From assembly GCA_002070455.1 (NCBI GenBank), contig MWDG01000024.1, positions 1 to 36,082 of the forward strand: a DNA stretch of 36,082 nucleotides, read 5' to 3'. Of this stretch, positions 16,399 to 24,522 are shown piece by piece; within the stretch, counting starts at the first letter, position 1; every line of letters starts with the position of its first letter. The DNA is from Deltaproteobacteria bacterium ADurb.Bin151. Its GTDB lineage: Bacteria > Desulfobacterota > Syntrophia > Syntrophales > Smithellaceae. Under the pieces are notes generated by a model. The model was not told where the DNA came from. It saw nothing but the letters and a program-made list of their open reading frames with translations, and made no database searches. The translations under genes and the position numbers were made by a program.

Positions 16399-16935
16399 AT
16401 GGAAGGCCCAAAGGACCTGTCATCATTTTTAAGAATTAATGGCCGGATTCCTGTTATGAAAGATCAGAGTCGGAATTCGTTAAATCATAATGGAGAGAGT
16501 TTCTTTTTGAAACCTGCCTTTCAGGCTCTGACCATTGGAGTTCCCTTTTGTGTTTTTAAACTGCTTTTCGGAATACTGGCCATGCGCGCCGGAAGATCGT
16601 CAGATCTCCTTACCATTTTTGCGTGTTTTGTTATTATCTGGGCCTTGGCGGACCTGGTGATGAATCTTGTTCGGGTGGTATTTCATATGGCCGGCCGTGA
16701 GGCATCCATCGAATACTGCACCATCGCCCAGATCGGAAAATATTTTAACAGGCCAAAATTCTTCCTGGCGATTGATACACTGATTTCCTTTTCCATCATC
16801 TGTTTTGTCCTCTGGTCGGGCTGGATAACGCTGCTTGGCCCCCACGAATCTTGTTTCTGGTATGCGGCCACCACGCTGAACCTGATCAGTATATCGGTTG
16901 TCAATATCCTGATTGAACTGCGTCGTGGGTCCTGA
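16399..16935 (+). CDS. Hypothetical integral membrane protein, four predicted TM segments
   Basis: I do not recognise a family. About 178 residues are read from ATG 16399; GTG 16393 and ATG 16458 are alternatives, and none has a convincing ribosome-binding site. Four hydrophobic stretches are evident: a LTIGVPFCVFKLLFGILAM region, LLTIFACFVIIWALADLVM, a FFLAIDTLISFSIICFVLW region and a LNLISISVVNILIEL region. Between segments two and three lies a polar loop with GREASIEYCTIAQIGKYF. The C-terminus is short and basic. It sits 82 bases after the Tsp gene in the same direction and may be co-transcribed. Confidence 0.7.
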   Translation: MEGPKDLSSFLRINGRIPVMKDQSRNSLNHNGESFFLKPAFQALTIGVPFCVFKLLFGILAMRAGRSSDLLTIFACFVIIWALADLVMNLVRVVFHMAGREASIEYCTIAQIGKYFNRPKFFLAIDTLISFSIICFVLWSGWITLLGPHESCFWYAATTLNLISISVVNILIELRRGS

Positions 16936-17114
16936 TCGTTGCCGCACCTTGATTTGATAGATTGTCATGAAAACAGGCAAGGATTGCGGGAAAAATGGAA
17001 GATGCCGGGATTCTTTTCATGGTCTGCTTCAAGTGAAGTTTCTCCCCGGTAATAATTAATCCAAAAAATTTTGATATATTGTTTTTAAGGATTCTGGATG
17101 GGAGAAAATAGCGA

Positions 17115-17450
17115 ATGCCGGTAAAAACGCCATCCTGTCTTCAGTGCGGCAAGTGTTGCTTCGTGGATTTGACGGCATATGCTCAGCAGAGTGATTATGA
17201 CCGATGGAAAGCCCAGGACAGGCAGGATATTCTCAATGTCATTGAACACCGGCATCTTGTCTGGTCGGGTGACAGGCTGATTTCTGCGGAAACAGGCAAC
17301 GCTCCGCGGGAATGTCCGTTTTTGTTCAGCGACGAAGGCAAATGGAAATGCTCCATATACGAGACAAGACCCCAGGTATGCCGCGAGTATGAACCTGGAT
17401 CATCAGAATTGTGCCCGCAATTTAATATCAAAAGACGGCGTGGAAAATAG
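17115..17450 (+). CDS. YkgJ-type cysteine cluster protein (CxxCxxCC family)
   Basis: This small 111-residue protein has the N-terminal pattern CLQCGKCC, a mid-protein ECPFL and CSIYETRPQVCREYEP near the end. This is the spaced cysteine arrangement of the zinc- or iron-chelating YkgJ family (DUF/UPF0153). The ATG follows GGGAGA by about nine bases. Biochemical function in this family is not established; Fe-S or zinc binding is expected from the cysteines. Confidence 0.85.
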   Translation: MPVKTPSCLQCGKCCFVDLTAYAQQSDYDRWKAQDRQDILNVIEHRHLVWSGDRLISAETGNAPRECPFLFSDEGKWKCSIYETRPQVCREYEPGSSELCPQFNIKRRRGK

Positions 17451-17505
17451 CAGACCAGTTTGATGCATTGTCCATGAACGATTTTTTTCTGCCGATAAAT
17501 TTTCT

Positions 17506-17535
17506 TTGACATACATATCTGTTTTGACCTATGCT
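17506..17535 (+). promoter_or_regulatory. Promoter for mltA, positioned for a leaderless or near-leaderless transcript
   Basis: TTGACA (17506-17511) and TATGCT (17530-17535) are 18 bases apart. Transcription would start about six or seven bases after the -10 element, at or next to the ATG at 17542. No ribosome-binding site precedes that ATG, in line with leaderless translation. Confidence 0.5.
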
Positions 17536-17541
17536 TCCGAC

Positions 17542-18762
17542 ATGAAAACCAAAAACTTTATTTCCTTTATGTTGTTTGTTGCCGCATTTCTGGTCATTTC
17601 AGGTTGCCAGACGCGCAGCACGGTTATTGTCACTCCACATGAAGAACCAGGTAAAGATTACAGCCGTGCCTTGCCGCCCGGTGAACTTGCTCTTCGGAAG
17701 ATTACCGATCCGAAGCAGATACCCGACTACACAAAAGCCTGTTCCGATCTCGACAGTTTGAGGGAAGCCATTGCCAGAAGCCTGACCTACATGGGAAAAC
17801 CATCCAGCAGAAAGTTCTATCCTTACGGTGAAATTACTCACGAGCGTGCATTAACAAGCCTGCAGGAACTGGAGAAACTGGTCAGTCTGAAATTGTCTCC
17901 CGAAGAGATGAACCTGATTTTAAGAGAAAAATTTGACACGTATATTTCGGTCGGCTGTGATGACCAGGGTACTGTCTTGTACACAGGATATTACACGCCT
18001 ATTTTTGACGGTTCCCGCGTAAGGACGGACCGTTACCGGTATCCTTTGTATAAGGCTCCTGTCGATCTGGTCAAAGGTCCGGACGGAGCGATCCTGGGCC
18101 GGAAAGGCCCGGACGGCACCGTGCAACAGTACCCGAGCAGGTCGGATATCGAAAAATCCGGCATGCTTGCCGGACATGAGCTGGTATGGCTTGCCGATCC
18201 GTTTGAAGTCTACATCGTGCATGTTCAAGGATCCGCCAAAATTCGCATGCCGAGCGGGCAGATCGAGACCATCGGCTATGCCGCGCATAACGGCTGGGAC
18301 TACAAAAGCATCCGGCATAAACTGATTGCTGAGGGTAAATTTACCGAACAGAAGATCAATCTCAAGGCCATGATTGATTATTTCAAAGCCCATCCTGATG
18401 AGGTGGACCGGTACGTTTATGACAATCCCAGGTTTGTGTTTTTTAAAGAGGAAACAGGGGAGCCCAGAGGATCTCTGAATGAGCCGGTGACGCCGTTCAG
18501 GACAATTGCGACGGATAAGACCATTTACCCGAGGGCAATGTTTGCCTTTGCCGCGGTAGATCTGGACAGGCCCATCGGTTTCGCTCTGGACCAGGATACC
18601 GGCGGCGCAATCCGGGCTGCAGGCCGTTGCGATGTTTACATGGGGGTTGGTGATCAGGCAGGAGAACTGGCCGGAAAAACCTATCGGGAAGGCAGGCTTT
18701 ATTATCTTTTTATCAAGCCCGACGGCGGGCAGATAAAAGATGAAAAAGGCCGCGGGAAATAA
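17542..18762 (+). CDS. mltA: Membrane-bound lytic murein transglycosylase A (MltA), lipoprotein
   Basis: The 406-residue protein is read from ATG 17542, which places a proper lipoprotein signal peptide at the N-terminus (MKTKNFISFMLFVAAFLVIS, then Cys22 in LVISGC). An in-frame TTG at 17506 is part of the promoter. The body matches MltA: a TGYYTPIFDGSR block, a VWLADPFEVYIVHVQGS block in the MltA-specific domain, and a C-terminal 3D domain with GFALDQDTGGAI, which carries the catalytic aspartate, and GRCDVYMGVG. The enzyme cleaves peptidoglycan glycan strands to 1,6-anhydromuropeptides at the outer membrane. The ending, LYYLFIKP plus a short charged tail, is typical. Confidence 0.95.
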   Translation: MKTKNFISFMLFVAAFLVISGCQTRSTVIVTPHEEPGKDYSRALPPGELALRKITDPKQIPDYTKACSDLDSLREAIARSLTYMGKPSSRKFYPYGEITHERALTSLQELEKLVSLKLSPEEMNLILREKFDTYISVGCDDQGTVLYTGYYTPIFDGSRVRTDRYRYPLYKAPVDLVKGPDGAILGRKGPDGTVQQYPSRSDIEKSGMLAGHELVWLADPFEVYIVHVQGSAKIRMPSGQIETIGYAAHNGWDYKSIRHKLIAEGKFTEQKINLKAMIDYFKAHPDEVDRYVYDNPRFVFFKEETGEPRGSLNEPVTPFRTIATDKTIYPRAMFAFAAVDLDRPIGFALDQDTGGAIRAAGRCDVYMGVGDQAGELAGKTYREGRLYYLFIKPDGGQIKDEKGRGK

Positions 18763-18982
18763 CAGGACGAGTTTTCCCCGAGGTTCCGTTCTGATTGATT
18801 GCGTGCTAAAGAAACAGGGCAAAGCAAAGGGGCTTCACCTGGTTCCGGACGCACAGCGGACCGGGTGAGTTCCATGGAGCGCTTCGTCATTATCTGATAA
18901 AAAATCATTTAAAATATACTAATATTAATTAAAATAGATTAAAATGAATGAATGAATTTCCGAATCTCATAATGAGCATTCA
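18763..18982. other. Intergenic region with hairpin and AT-rich promoter-like segment
   Basis: An imperfect inverted repeat (18836-18847 CACCTGGTTCCG against 18857-18867 CGGACCGGGTG) could form a hairpin downstream of mltA. It has no T-run after it, so a terminator is uncertain. From 18900 to 18960 the sequence becomes AT-rich with several TATTAA/TAAAAT-like words and probably holds the promoter of the next gene. No ORF is supported. Confidence 0.4.
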
Positions 18983-20269
18983 ATGGCACATCACAATACG
19001 ATCAAAGCAAACAGCTATCAAGGTCTGATTCAGAGATTAAACAGGTTTCCCCTCGGCGCGCCCCCTGCAGAACTGTTATCCAAAATCCTGAAAGTTCTTT
19101 TTTCCGAAAAGGAAGCAAGGCTTGTTTCTCTATTGCCCATTAAGCCTTTTACCGGTAAAAAAGCAGCTGCGATCTGGAAGATGAGTTTTTCAGAAGCCAG
19201 GGTCATCCTGAACGACCTTGCTGATCGCGGGATTCTCCTTGATTATGAAAGTGAGGATACGACCACCTATATCCTGGCTCCGCCCATGGCGGGATTTTTT
19301 GAATTTTCTCTGATGAGAACCCGGGAGGATATCAATCAAAAAGTCCTGTCCGAACTTTTTTATCAGTACATCAATGTGGAAGAAGATTTCATCAAAAATC
19401 TGTTCCTGAAAGGAGAGACTCAACTGGGGAGGGTTTTTGTAAACGAACAAGTCCTGTCCGGAGAAAACGCTCTTCATGTTCTGGATTACGAAAAGGCATC
19501 AGAGGTCATCAAAACAGCTTCGCATATCGGGGTCGGTATCTGCTACTGCAGACACAAAATGCAACATATCGGGAAAAACTGCAGCGCGCCAATGGATATC
19601 TGCATGACCTTTAATGCTCCCGCTGAATCATTAATCCGCCACGGTATTGCCAGACAAATTGATGCCCCGGAGGGTTTGGATTTATTGGACAGGGCGCTGG
19701 ATTGCAACCTGGTGCAGTTTGGCGAAAATGTCCGGGAGAGGGTTAGTTTCATCTGCAACTGCTGCGGATGCTGCTGTGAGGCTTTAATCGCGGCAAGGAA
19801 ATTCGGTTTTCTGAATCCGGTCCACACCACCAATTTTATCCCGGAAATCATGGAGGAAAAATGCAGCGGATGTGGAAAATGCGTATCTCTTTGTCCGGCG
19901 GAGGCCATGACGCTCGTCAGCGCGAGTGACCCGCATAATCCGGAGAAGAAGAAGGCGAAACTGAATGAGGATCAGTGCCTCGGTTGTGGAATCTGCCTGA
20001 AAGGCTGCAACGCAGGGGCTCTCAAGCTAAAATCCCGAAAAGAGAGGGTCCTTACTCCGGTCAATTCCGTTCACAGAATTGTGCTCATGGCCATTGAGAG
20101 GGGAAAATTGCAGAATCTGGTGTTCGATAATCAGATCCTGTTCAGCCATCGGGCAATGGCGGCCCTGCTGGGTGTTATCCTTAAGCTGCCTCCTGCCAAA
20201 CAGCTCCTGGCGACCAGGCAGTTTCGATCGAGGTATCTTTTAACCTTAATAAAATATGCTAATCATTGA
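18983..20269 (+). CDS. Fe-S protein with N-terminal winged-helix-like region and C-terminal 2x[4Fe-4S] ferredoxin domain
   Basis: The protein has 428 residues. Residues about 45-95 read like a winged helix (KKAAAIWKMSFSEARVILND, then LADRGILLDY). A cysteine-rich middle follows: GICYCRHK with further Cys through DICMTF (187-207), then the dense CNCCGCCCEAL run (Cys258-265). The C-terminal part has two classical 4Fe-4S motifs, CSGCGKCVSLCP (294-304) and CLGCGICLKGCN (332-342). Such proteins are common in syntrophic and sulfate-reducing Deltaproteobacteria, but I know no defined function. Redox sensing or electron transfer are both possible. It is followed closely in the same direction by a metallo-hydrolase and a flavoprotein. 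Confidence 0.8.
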   Translation: MAHHNTIKANSYQGLIQRLNRFPLGAPPAELLSKILKVLFSEKEARLVSLLPIKPFTGKKAAAIWKMSFSEARVILNDLADRGILLDYESEDTTTYILAPPMAGFFEFSLMRTREDINQKVLSELFYQYINVEEDFIKNLFLKGETQLGRVFVNEQVLSGENALHVLDYEKASEVIKTASHIGVGICYCRHKMQHIGKNCSAPMDICMTFNAPAESLIRHGIARQIDAPEGLDLLDRALDCNLVQFGENVRERVSFICNCCGCCCEALIAARKFGFLNPVHTTNFIPEIMEEKCSGCGKCVSLCPAEAMTLVSASDPHNPEKKKAKLNEDQCLGCGICLKGCNAGALKLKSRKERVLTPVNSVHRIVLMAIERGKLQNLVFDNQILFSHRAMAALLGVILKLPPAKQLLATRQFRSRYLLTLIKYANH

Positions 20270-20336
20270 GAACAAATTCACAAAAAAGTCAACTTGCCGT
20301 TTGTAGCGGTGATTATCGGCTGACGAAAGGAATAAT

Positions 20337-21269
20337 ATGAGGCGACTTGCAGAAGGAAAAATTCATGAACGGATCAGTGCGATCCCGAACGCCTGGTATC
20401 CCGCGTACATCATCCGCGGTGACGAGAAGAACATGATGATCGATTCCGGGGTGAATCTTTTGGGGCCCCGATACCTGGCTTCCATCAAAGAAACCATAGG
20501 GGATCCGGGGCTTCTCCATTACCTTTTTTTAACGCATTCCCATTACGATCATCTTGGTTCAGCCTCTTATTTAAGCCGGCATATTCCCGGCCTTGAGGTC
20601 GGAGCCCATGAAAGGCTTGCAGGGCTTCTGCAGAAGCCTTCTGTGCTGGAGATGATGAACCGGCTCAGTGAAAATCACGTGGAGCTTTCCGGCCAGAATT
20701 CTGCAGAAGAAGATTTAACGATTTATCCATTTGAAATACGTTTCCATCTGAAACAGGGCGATGAATTTCATCTGGGCGGCCTGACCTGCCTTGTGTATGA
20801 AACGCCCGGTCATACAAAGGACTCGCTTGCTTATTTCTTTCCGGAGATTAAAACCCTGTTTCCCGGTGAGTCGTGCGGTGTGATTCAGGGTGAGAAGGGA
20901 GATCTCATACAGGTAGAATTTCTTTCGTCCTATGAAGATTACATTGATTCGCTCAAACAGATGATCTTGCTCGAACCGGAAATGGTTTGCATCGGACACG
21001 GCCTGGTGCTGACCGGTAATGATGCGAGGGATTTCCTTCGGTGTTCCCTTGAAGAGACCTTCCGTTACCGTGAAACGATCGAAGCTTATCTGAACGAAGC
21101 TCAGGGTGATGTCGAAAAAGCGATGCAAAACATGACCCGTCAAGAATACGACATCAAGGGAGGAATCTTTCAGGAGCGTAACGCCTATCTAACGAATCTT
21201 GGAGCTCAGGTGAGCCATATTGCCGTGATGCAGGGGCAAAAAGTTAAATCCCGGAACAAAGGTTCCTGA
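20337..21269 (+). CDS. Metallo-beta-lactamase fold hydrolase
   Basis: The 310-residue protein starts behind GAAAGGA. The zinc site is evident: HSHYDH (His67, His69, Asp71, His72), an ETPGHTKDS block with the third metal histidine, a LFPGESCG block and a CIGHG block near residue 220. This is the two-metal hydrolase pattern of glyoxalase II-like and related enzymes. There is no flavodiiron (flavodoxin) extension. The substrate is unknown. The gene lies 67 bases downstream of the Fe-S protein and 133 bases upstream of a flavoprotein on the same strand. Confidence 0.88.
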   Translation: MRRLAEGKIHERISAIPNAWYPAYIIRGDEKNMMIDSGVNLLGPRYLASIKETIGDPGLLHYLFLTHSHYDHLGSASYLSRHIPGLEVGAHERLAGLLQKPSVLEMMNRLSENHVELSGQNSAEEDLTIYPFEIRFHLKQGDEFHLGGLTCLVYETPGHTKDSLAYFFPEIKTLFPGESCGVIQGEKGDLIQVEFLSSYEDYIDSLKQMILLEPEMVCIGHGLVLTGNDARDFLRCSLEETFRYRETIEAYLNEAQGDVEKAMQNMTRQEYDIKGGIFQERNAYLTNLGAQVSHIAVMQGQKVKSRNKGS

Positions 21270-21402
21270 GGTTTTCCCGGCCCTGCGTCGATTCAAATTG
21301 TTCACTTGAAATTCAAGGGGTGAAATTGTGGAAATCATGCTTGAAACCATGCCAACTTTAGATTAATGATGAACGACTGCAAATTTAGAGGATATTGTAA
21401 CC

Positions 21403-22629
21403 TTGATTCATGAGATCGCATCGCGCTGTTTAAAGTGCAAAGTTCCCCAGTGCAGGAAAAATTGTCCCGTATCCACGCCGATACCTGATACCATGAAGCT
21501 AGTTGAAGAGGACAAGCTTCAGGAAGCCGCGGAAATATTGTTTGCCAATAATCCGCTTTCCGCCGTCTGCTCCATTGTCTGTCCCCATGAACGTAACTGT
21601 TATGGCCATTGTGTGCGCGGCAAAAAATCAGAGCCGGTGGAGTTTTTCAAAGTTGAACAATTTTTATCCGGAAAATTTCTCGAAGATTACACGCCTCCCC
21701 TGATCGAAAAGAATGATATCCGCATTGCGGTGATCGGTTCGGGGCCCGCGGGGATCACCATGAGCATTCTTCTTTCTCTCAAGGGGTTCCGGGTCACGCT
21801 GATCGAGGCGCGCGATAAAATCGGCGGCGTCTTGAGATACGGCATACCTCAGTTCAGACTTCCCAGAGACATTGTTGACCGGTACAAGCCCATTTTGTAC
21901 AAGTTGGGAGTCCAGTTCAAGCCAAACACTTTTATCGGTTCCTCCATCACCCTTGACGATATGTTCATAGACGGTTACAGGGCGGTCTTTATTGCCGTCG
22001 GTACAGCCAAACCCAACAAACTGGGGCTTCTGGGTGAAACCATTGGTAATGTTTATTATGCCATAGACTACCTCAAGAGCCCCGAAGCATACCGTCTTGG
22101 CAAAAACGTTGCGGTTGTCGGCGCAGGGAACGTTGCCCTGGATGCAGCACGCATGGCAATCCGCAATATTGACCCGGGCGGTACGGTTACGATTGTAAAC
22201 AGTTTGCCGGAAGAGGAAATGACCGGCAATCGACGTGAAATCGCGGAGGCGGTTGACGAAGGCGTCAGGTTTATTCATCTTCAGCAAACCATTAAACTCG
22301 AGGAAGACGGAGTAAAATGCGTCGCGGTCCAGGTTAAGGAATCCGAACAGGGAAATACTTATGAAGAGGATTTCACCCGTGTCCGGAAGATTCCCGCTGA
22401 TTCGATTCTTGTTGCGATCGGTCAGGGGCCGCAGGGAGCGGTCACCGCTGACAGCAACATTTCAAAAACACACCGCGGCCTTGTTGACGCCGACGAAAAT
22501 GGATATACCTCTTCAAAGGGCGTATTTGCTGCAGGCGATATCGTAACCGGTCCCAAAACGGTTGTTGAAGCGGTGGCCTTCGCCAAAAAAGTGGCGGGTG
22601 AAATCGAGAAATATTGTCTTGGAAATTAG
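21403..22629 (+). CDS. GltD/NfnB-like FAD-dependent NAD(P) oxidoreductase subunit
   Basis: The protein has 408 residues from a TTG start preceded by AGAGGA. The N-terminal domain (about 1-95) has eight cysteines (Cys9/12/17/21 and Cys56/60/66/70) that would ligate two 4Fe-4S clusters, as in the Fer4_20 domain of glutamate synthase small subunit. Then come an FAD site IGSGPAG (111-117) and a second Rossmann site VAVVGAGNVALDAARMA for NAD(P)H, and a C-terminal GVFAAGDIVTGPKTVVEA block closing the FAD domain. It transfers electrons between NAD(P)H and a partner subunit. It is shorter than GltD, and no GltB, NfnA or other partner gene is adjacent, so the acceptor is unknown. Confidence 0.88.
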   Translation: MIHEIASRCLKCKVPQCRKNCPVSTPIPDTMKLVEEDKLQEAAEILFANNPLSAVCSIVCPHERNCYGHCVRGKKSEPVEFFKVEQFLSGKFLEDYTPPLIEKNDIRIAVIGSGPAGITMSILLSLKGFRVTLIEARDKIGGVLRYGIPQFRLPRDIVDRYKPILYKLGVQFKPNTFIGSSITLDDMFIDGYRAVFIAVGTAKPNKLGLLGETIGNVYYAIDYLKSPEAYRLGKNVAVVGAGNVALDAARMAIRNIDPGGTVTIVNSLPEEEMTGNRREIAEAVDEGVRFIHLQQTIKLEEDGVKCVAVQVKESEQGNTYEEDFTRVRKIPADSILVAIGQGPQGAVTADSNISKTHRGLVDADENGYTSSKGVFAAGDIVTGPKTVVEAVAFAKKVAGEIEKYCLGN

Positions 22630-22974
22630 AATGCATTATAAATGATCAATCCTTTCATCAAAGGAATGAATTTGACATCCCCCCCCCCGCACTTCATCAA
22701 TCCCCGTGATCAGTTAATATTTCTTATATTACTCATGCCCGGTTTGAATCTCCGTCCCGATCGTTCCACATTTCGTTCACCTCGCTTGAACATTTCATGG
22801 AAGGAAAACGGGAAAACGGCCTTTTATAATCAAGAGGCTAAATCGCCGTCATTGATAAATCACCTTGAATATTATGATCTTACGATAATATTTTGCCTGT
22901 TTTTAGATTCTGGCACGCAAATTTCATTAGTATAAAGGCAAATAAAACAAAAACCCTCAAGGAGGTAACAGATC
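22630..22974. other. Intergenic region with a C10 homopolymer and a sigma-54-like site
   Basis: These 345 bases contain no ORF with coding character. A 97-codon open frame at 22642-22935 lacks a ribosome-binding site and reads through the C-run. A run of ten C bases occupies 22679-22688, two bases after TTGACA (22672-22677). A sigma-54-like element lies at 22911-22926. A strong ribosome-binding site (AAGGAGGT, 22959-22966) for the next gene ends the region. Confidence 0.55.
22911..22926 (+). promoter_or_regulatory. Possible sigma-54 type promoter upstream of the small membrane protein
   Basis: TGGCAC, five bases, then TTTCA resembles the TGGCAC-N5-TTGCA consensus with one mismatch, in the -12 GC pair. 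Because that pair is important, the call is tentative. It would give a start near 22938, well placed for the AAGGAGGT site and ATG 22975. Confidence 0.3.
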
Positions 22975-23250
22975 ATGAAAAAGACATTCGGAACCATCGC
23001 AGCGGCGGCAGCAGTAGTTCTTTTAACGGCAACCTTTGGATTCGCAGAATATGCGGCAGCGGGAGCGGCGAATTTCCCGTATTTCCAGCTGGGCTGCCTG
23101 ATTGTAGGCGGGTTGATTCTGGTCAGCCTGAAGAGGAAGTATGACAAGATGTATACCGCGGAAGTAGTTGGCGCCTTTGCTCTTTACACGATCCTGATGG
23201 CGCTGTTCACCAACCCGGTGATTGATGCAGTGAAGAACATTGTGACCTGA
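22975..23250 (+). CDS. Small membrane protein, 91 residues, with signal-like N-terminus
   Basis: I do not recognise a family. An excellent AAGGAGGT site precedes the ATG by eight bases, and a strong terminator follows, so this is a real, probably well expressed monocistronic gene. The N-terminus (GTIAAAAAVVLLTATFGFA) looks like a signal peptide with possible cleavage near residue 25. Two hydrophobic segments follow: a FQLGCLIVGGLILVSL region, a basic KRKYDKMY turn, then a VVGAFALYTILMALF region. One cysteine is present (about residue 42). A small inner-membrane protein is predicted; its function is unknown. Confidence 0.8.
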   Translation: MKKTFGTIAAAAAVVLLTATFGFAEYAAAGAANFPYFQLGCLIVGGLILVSLKRKYDKMYTAEVVGAFALYTILMALFTNPVIDAVKNIVT

Positions 23251-23345
23251 TCGAAGACAGATCAGGAAGAAGCGGACAGAAGTTCAGGAAGGATAAACCA
23301 TTAACCGCCGCTTAAGCGAAAATCATGATCTGTGGATATAACGAG

Positions 23346-23378
23346 CCCCCTCAAGACCCTCCGTCTTGAGGGGGTTTT
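23346..23378 (+). terminator. Strong rho-independent terminator
   Basis: A perfect 12-bp stem (CCCCCTCAAGAC at 23346-23357 with GTCTTGAGGGGG at 23363-23374) encloses the loop CCTCC and is followed by TTTTG. It ends the transcript of the 91-residue membrane protein. Confidence 0.92.
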
Positions 23379-23402
23379 GTTTGATCCGAAAACAATTCCT
23401 TA

Positions 23403-23431
23403 TTGACAGCATCCCGGTTCAGTATTACTAG
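23403..23431 (+). promoter_or_regulatory. Probable promoter for hldD-kdsB
   Basis: TTGACA at 23403-23408 lies just after the terminator. The -10 candidate TACTAG (23426-23431, 17-base spacing) is weak; TATTAC at shorter spacing is an alternative. The hldD ATG is at 23465 behind AGGAG. Confidence 0.4.
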
Positions 23432-23464
23432 GAAACCGGATAAATAAATTCAGGAGCAAGGTAT

Positions 23465-24442
23465 ATGATAATCGTAACCGGTGGCGCGGGATTTATCGGA
23501 AGCGCTTTTGTCTGGAAGCTTAACCGGGAAGGCATAGAAGATATCATCATCGTTGATCGCCTGGGCAGTACGGATAAATGGAAAAACCTGGTCAACCTGC
23601 GCTACTCGGATTATCTGCACAGAGACGCCTTTTTAAAAATGGCAGCTGAGGATGCCGTACCCTTCAAGGTAGACGCCCTGATTCACATGGGTGCCTGTTC
23701 CTCCACCACAGAACGCGATGCAGATTTTCTCTGGACCAATAATTTCTCCTACACACGGACGATGTCGGCATGGGCGATGAAACAATCGATCCGATTTATC
23801 TATGCAAGCTCGGCGGCAACCTATGGAAACGGATCGCAGGGTTTTTCCGACGATCACGCTAAAATACCGGGCCTCAAACCGATCAACATGTATGGCTACT
23901 CCAAGCAGGTTTTTGACGTGTGGGCTCTGAAGCATGAGCAGGAAAACAAGATGGCCGGAATCAAGTTTTTCAATGTTTTCGGCCCAAATGAATATCACAA
24001 AGGCGATATGACCAGCGTTATCTTCAAGGCATTTTATCAGATCCGGCAAACCGGCAAAGTCAGGCTGTTCAAATCCTACCTCCCAGAATATGGAGATGGC
24101 GGTCAGATGCGCGATTTTGTCTACGTGAAAGATTGCGTCGATGCGATGTGGTGGCTTTTACAGAATCCCGCCGTCAACGGCATTTTCAATCTCGGCACGG
24201 GCAAAGCCCGTACCTGGAATGATCTGATCCAGGCGGTTTTTGCCGCCATGAATATCAAGCCCCATATTGAATACATCGAAATGCCGGAAGGACTGCGTAA
24301 TCAGTACCAGTATTTTACGCAGGCGGAGATGGGCAAGATCAAAACGGCAGGGTGCCCGGTGAATTTTTCTCCTCTGGAGGATTCCGTGCGGGATTACGTG
24401 GTCAACTACCTGCAGCAGGCCGATCCGCATCTGGGAAACTAA
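23465..24442 (+). CDS. hldD: ADP-L-glycero-D-manno-heptose 6-epimerase
   Basis: This 325-residue extended SDR converts ADP-D-glycero- to ADP-L-glycero-D-manno-heptose for the inner core of LPS. The NADP site is VTGGAGFIGSAFVWKLN at the N-terminus. A HMGACSSTTERDADFLW block, the Tyr-x3-Lys in NMYGYSKQVFD and a FFNVFGPNEYHKGDMTSVIF block are specific to HldD/RfaD and distinguish it from GalE or RmlB. A MRDFVYVKD block and an IFNLGTGKARTW block complete the family pattern. It lies 80 bases upstream of kdsB in the same direction, so both serve LPS core assembly. Confidence 0.95.
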   Translation: MIIVTGGAGFIGSAFVWKLNREGIEDIIIVDRLGSTDKWKNLVNLRYSDYLHRDAFLKMAAEDAVPFKVDALIHMGACSSTTERDADFLWTNNFSYTRTMSAWAMKQSIRFIYASSAATYGNGSQGFSDDHAKIPGLKPINMYGYSKQVFDVWALKHEQENKMAGIKFFNVFGPNEYHKGDMTSVIFKAFYQIRQTGKVRLFKSYLPEYGDGGQMRDFVYVKDCVDAMWWLLQNPAVNGIFNLGTGKARTWNDLIQAVFAAMNIKPHIEYIEMPEGLRNQYQYFTQAEMGKIKTAGCPVNFSPLEDSVRDYVVNYLQQADPHLGN

Positions 24443-24522
24443 GAATCAACGATATTCAGCCTTCGTGAATTGATCCGGAAGGCAACGCAAAAAAACAGAA
24501 ACTTCTCAGAGAGATTTTTGAT

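Noticed and set aside
18836..18867. Hairpin after mltA as a rho-independent terminator
   Set aside because: The stem is good but imperfect and no T-run follows on the transcript strand.
22642..22935. 97-codon open frame between the flavoprotein and the small membrane protein
   Set aside because: There is no ribosome-binding site, the frame reads through a C10 homopolymer, and the composition is not protein-like.
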